A stretch of DNA of 6,080 nucleotides from CAYXOX01 sp964466745 (GTDB lineage Bacteria > Pseudomonadota > Alphaproteobacteria > Rhodobacterales > Rhodobacteraceae), in the NCBI GenBank assembly GCA_964466745.1, contig CAYXOX010000166.1:1-6080 (forward strand). The letters are read 5' to 3'. Of this stretch, positions 5,485 through 6,080 are shown one piece after another; within the stretch, counting starts at the first letter, position 1; each line of letters begins with the position of its first letter. A program made the position numbers and the translations under genes. The notes beneath the pieces were generated by a model. It searched no databases, was not told the origin of the DNA, and saw only the letters and a program-made list of their open reading frames with translations.

Positions 5485-5761
5485 GCGCCAGCTGCCATTG
5501 GGTGTGCTCTGGCGGCCATCATGCCGCGCTTACCGTGCCCGTGCCCGTGCTCGAGCCTCGGGCAACGGCCAGGGTCCGCGGGGGGCTGACGCTCCGGCGC
5601 GTGCGGTCCCCTGTCTCCACCGGGCCGAGCCGCGCGATAGCCTGCATCGTGCCGTTGCCGTCGCGCCCGTGGGCGCGCCTCGCGCGATTGCGAGCACCTC
5701 CCCGCGCCCCGGCAAGGCTCCTCCCCGCGCCTTGCCCGGCCACGCGGCGCAGGGGCCCGCG
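5485..5761. other. GC-rich intergenic stretch without a convincing gene
   Basis: Open frames here are short, lack plausible ribosome binding sites and give low-complexity Arg/Ala/Gly-rich translations typical of non-coding high-GC DNA. Visible structure: three tandem CCGTGC units (5533-5550), a CGCGCCC/GGGCGCG palindrome with two central bases (5662-5677), and the hairpin at 5711-5736. No tRNA, CRISPR or insertion-sequence signature is seen. Confidence 0.6.
5711..5736 (-). terminator. Hairpin downstream of the oxidoreductase gene (possible transcription end)
   Basis: GGCAAGGC (5711-5718) and GCCTTGCC (5729-5736) are perfect eight-base arms around a ten-base loop. The hairpin starts 25 bases beyond the TAG stop of the - strand oxidoreductase. 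No T tract follows on that strand, so intrinsic termination is uncertain; it may simply mark or protect the mRNA end. Confidence 0.35.
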
Positions 5762-6080
5762 CTAGACGCTGCCCCGGCGGCCCTCGGGCGCGGCGTAGAC
5801 CGGCGTGGGGATGCCCTCCGCGCGGGCCTTCAGCTGCAGCGCGACGAAGCGCGAGTAGAAGCGCGAGAGCGCGAGATTGCCGCCGTGGAACCACAGCGCC
5901 TCGTGGGCGGTGGGCTTCCACATGTTGCGCAGCTCCCCGAGCCACGGCCCCGGATCGCCCGCGATGCCCGAGCCGAGCCCCCAGCACGGGCCGACGGCAT
6001 CGGCGGTTTCGCGGTCCACGATCCCGGCCACGGCCTCGTTCATGGACTGGTAGCCGATGCAGGCCACCACCACGTCTGCG
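5762..6080 (-). CDS. NAD(P)/FAD-dependent oxidoreductase, CzcO/FMO-like (C-terminal part only)
   Basis: The frame is open to the right edge, so the start and both dinucleotide-binding motifs lie outside; about 105 residues are visible, ending at TAG (5764-5762). The segment starts with ADVVVACIGYQS, the conserved strand ending in a T/I-G-Y-type motif found in flavin-containing monooxygenase relatives. It continues with MWKPTAHEALWFHGGNLA and SRFYSRFVALQLKARAEG followed by IPTPVY, a C-terminal pattern I associate with the CzcO family of FMO/Baeyer-Villiger-like flavoproteins. Such enzymes use NAD(P)H, FAD and oxygen to oxygenate organic substrates; the substrate here is unknown. The internal GTG at 6073 is not a start, since conserved sequence precedes it. 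It is transcribed toward the collagen-like gene but is separated from it by 371 bases and a promoter-like patch. Confidence 0.82.
   Translation of the reverse strand, partial: ADVVVACIGYQSMNEAVAGIVDRETADAVGPCWGLGSGIAGDPGPWLGELRNMWKPTAHEALWFHGGNLALSRFYSRFVALQLKARAEGIPTPVYAAPEGRRGSV

Noticed and set aside
5533..5550. Three tandem CCGTGC units considered as iterons or a regulator site
   Set aside because: Only three short copies, with no origin or regulator gene nearby; chance is likely in GC-rich DNA.
5302..5589. 95-residue + strand frame over the collagen promoter
   Set aside because: It overlaps the start of the collagen gene antisense, has no ribosome binding site and shows no motif.
5463..5987. 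174-residue - strand frame across the oxidoreductase C-terminus
   Set aside because: The alternative frame shows clear CzcO/FMO-family sequence; this one is Arg/Ala-rich and has no homology-like pattern.

Overview
The window is GC-rich DNA whose codon choice and gene types fit an alphaproteobacterium, most likely a member of the Rhodobacterales. This placement is inferred from composition and from remembered family resemblance, not from a search. Coding density is high and the two outer genes run off the window ends.

Positions 1-4209 (+ strand) form one tightly packed operon: (1) the 3' part of an AcoC-type E2 subunit, with the end of a peripheral-subunit-binding domain followed by an alpha/beta-hydrolase domain; (2) a small AhpD/carboxymuconolactone-decarboxylase-like protein with CxxC(x3)H; (3) an FGGY sugar kinase starting at TTG; (4) a short-chain dehydrogenase (SDR) resembling galactitol/polyol dehydrogenases; (5) a second classical SDR. 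Gaps are 4-base overlap, 26, 8-base overlap and 28 bases. Together they suggest oxidation of a polyol or ketose by the SDRs, phosphorylation by the kinase, and possibly thiolytic cleavage of a ketol or diketone by an acetoin-dehydrogenase-like complex whose E1 genes would lie upstream. The substrate cannot be read from the sequence.

Positions 4210-4481 separate convergent genes. They hold a run of ten G, a small hairpin followed by pyrimidines (candidate terminator for the operon) and a strong 12-pair hairpin just past the stop of the opposing gene.

Positions 4482-5390 (- strand) encode a secreted collagen-like protein: signal peptide, a two-cysteine segment, 58 Gly-X-Y triplets with one interruption, and an 86-residue C-terminal region that looks like the four-stranded membrane anchor of YadA-type trimeric autotransporters. 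A trimeric collagen stalk on a trimeric barrel would be a compact surface adhesin. Its leader holds a long inverted repeat (5400-5435) whose 3' arm covers part of the ribosome-binding site, below an AT-rich promoter-like patch.

Positions 5436-5761 contain no convincing gene. Positions 5762-6080 (- strand) are the C-terminal end of a CzcO/FMO-like NAD(P)/FAD-dependent oxidoreductase that continues past the right edge.
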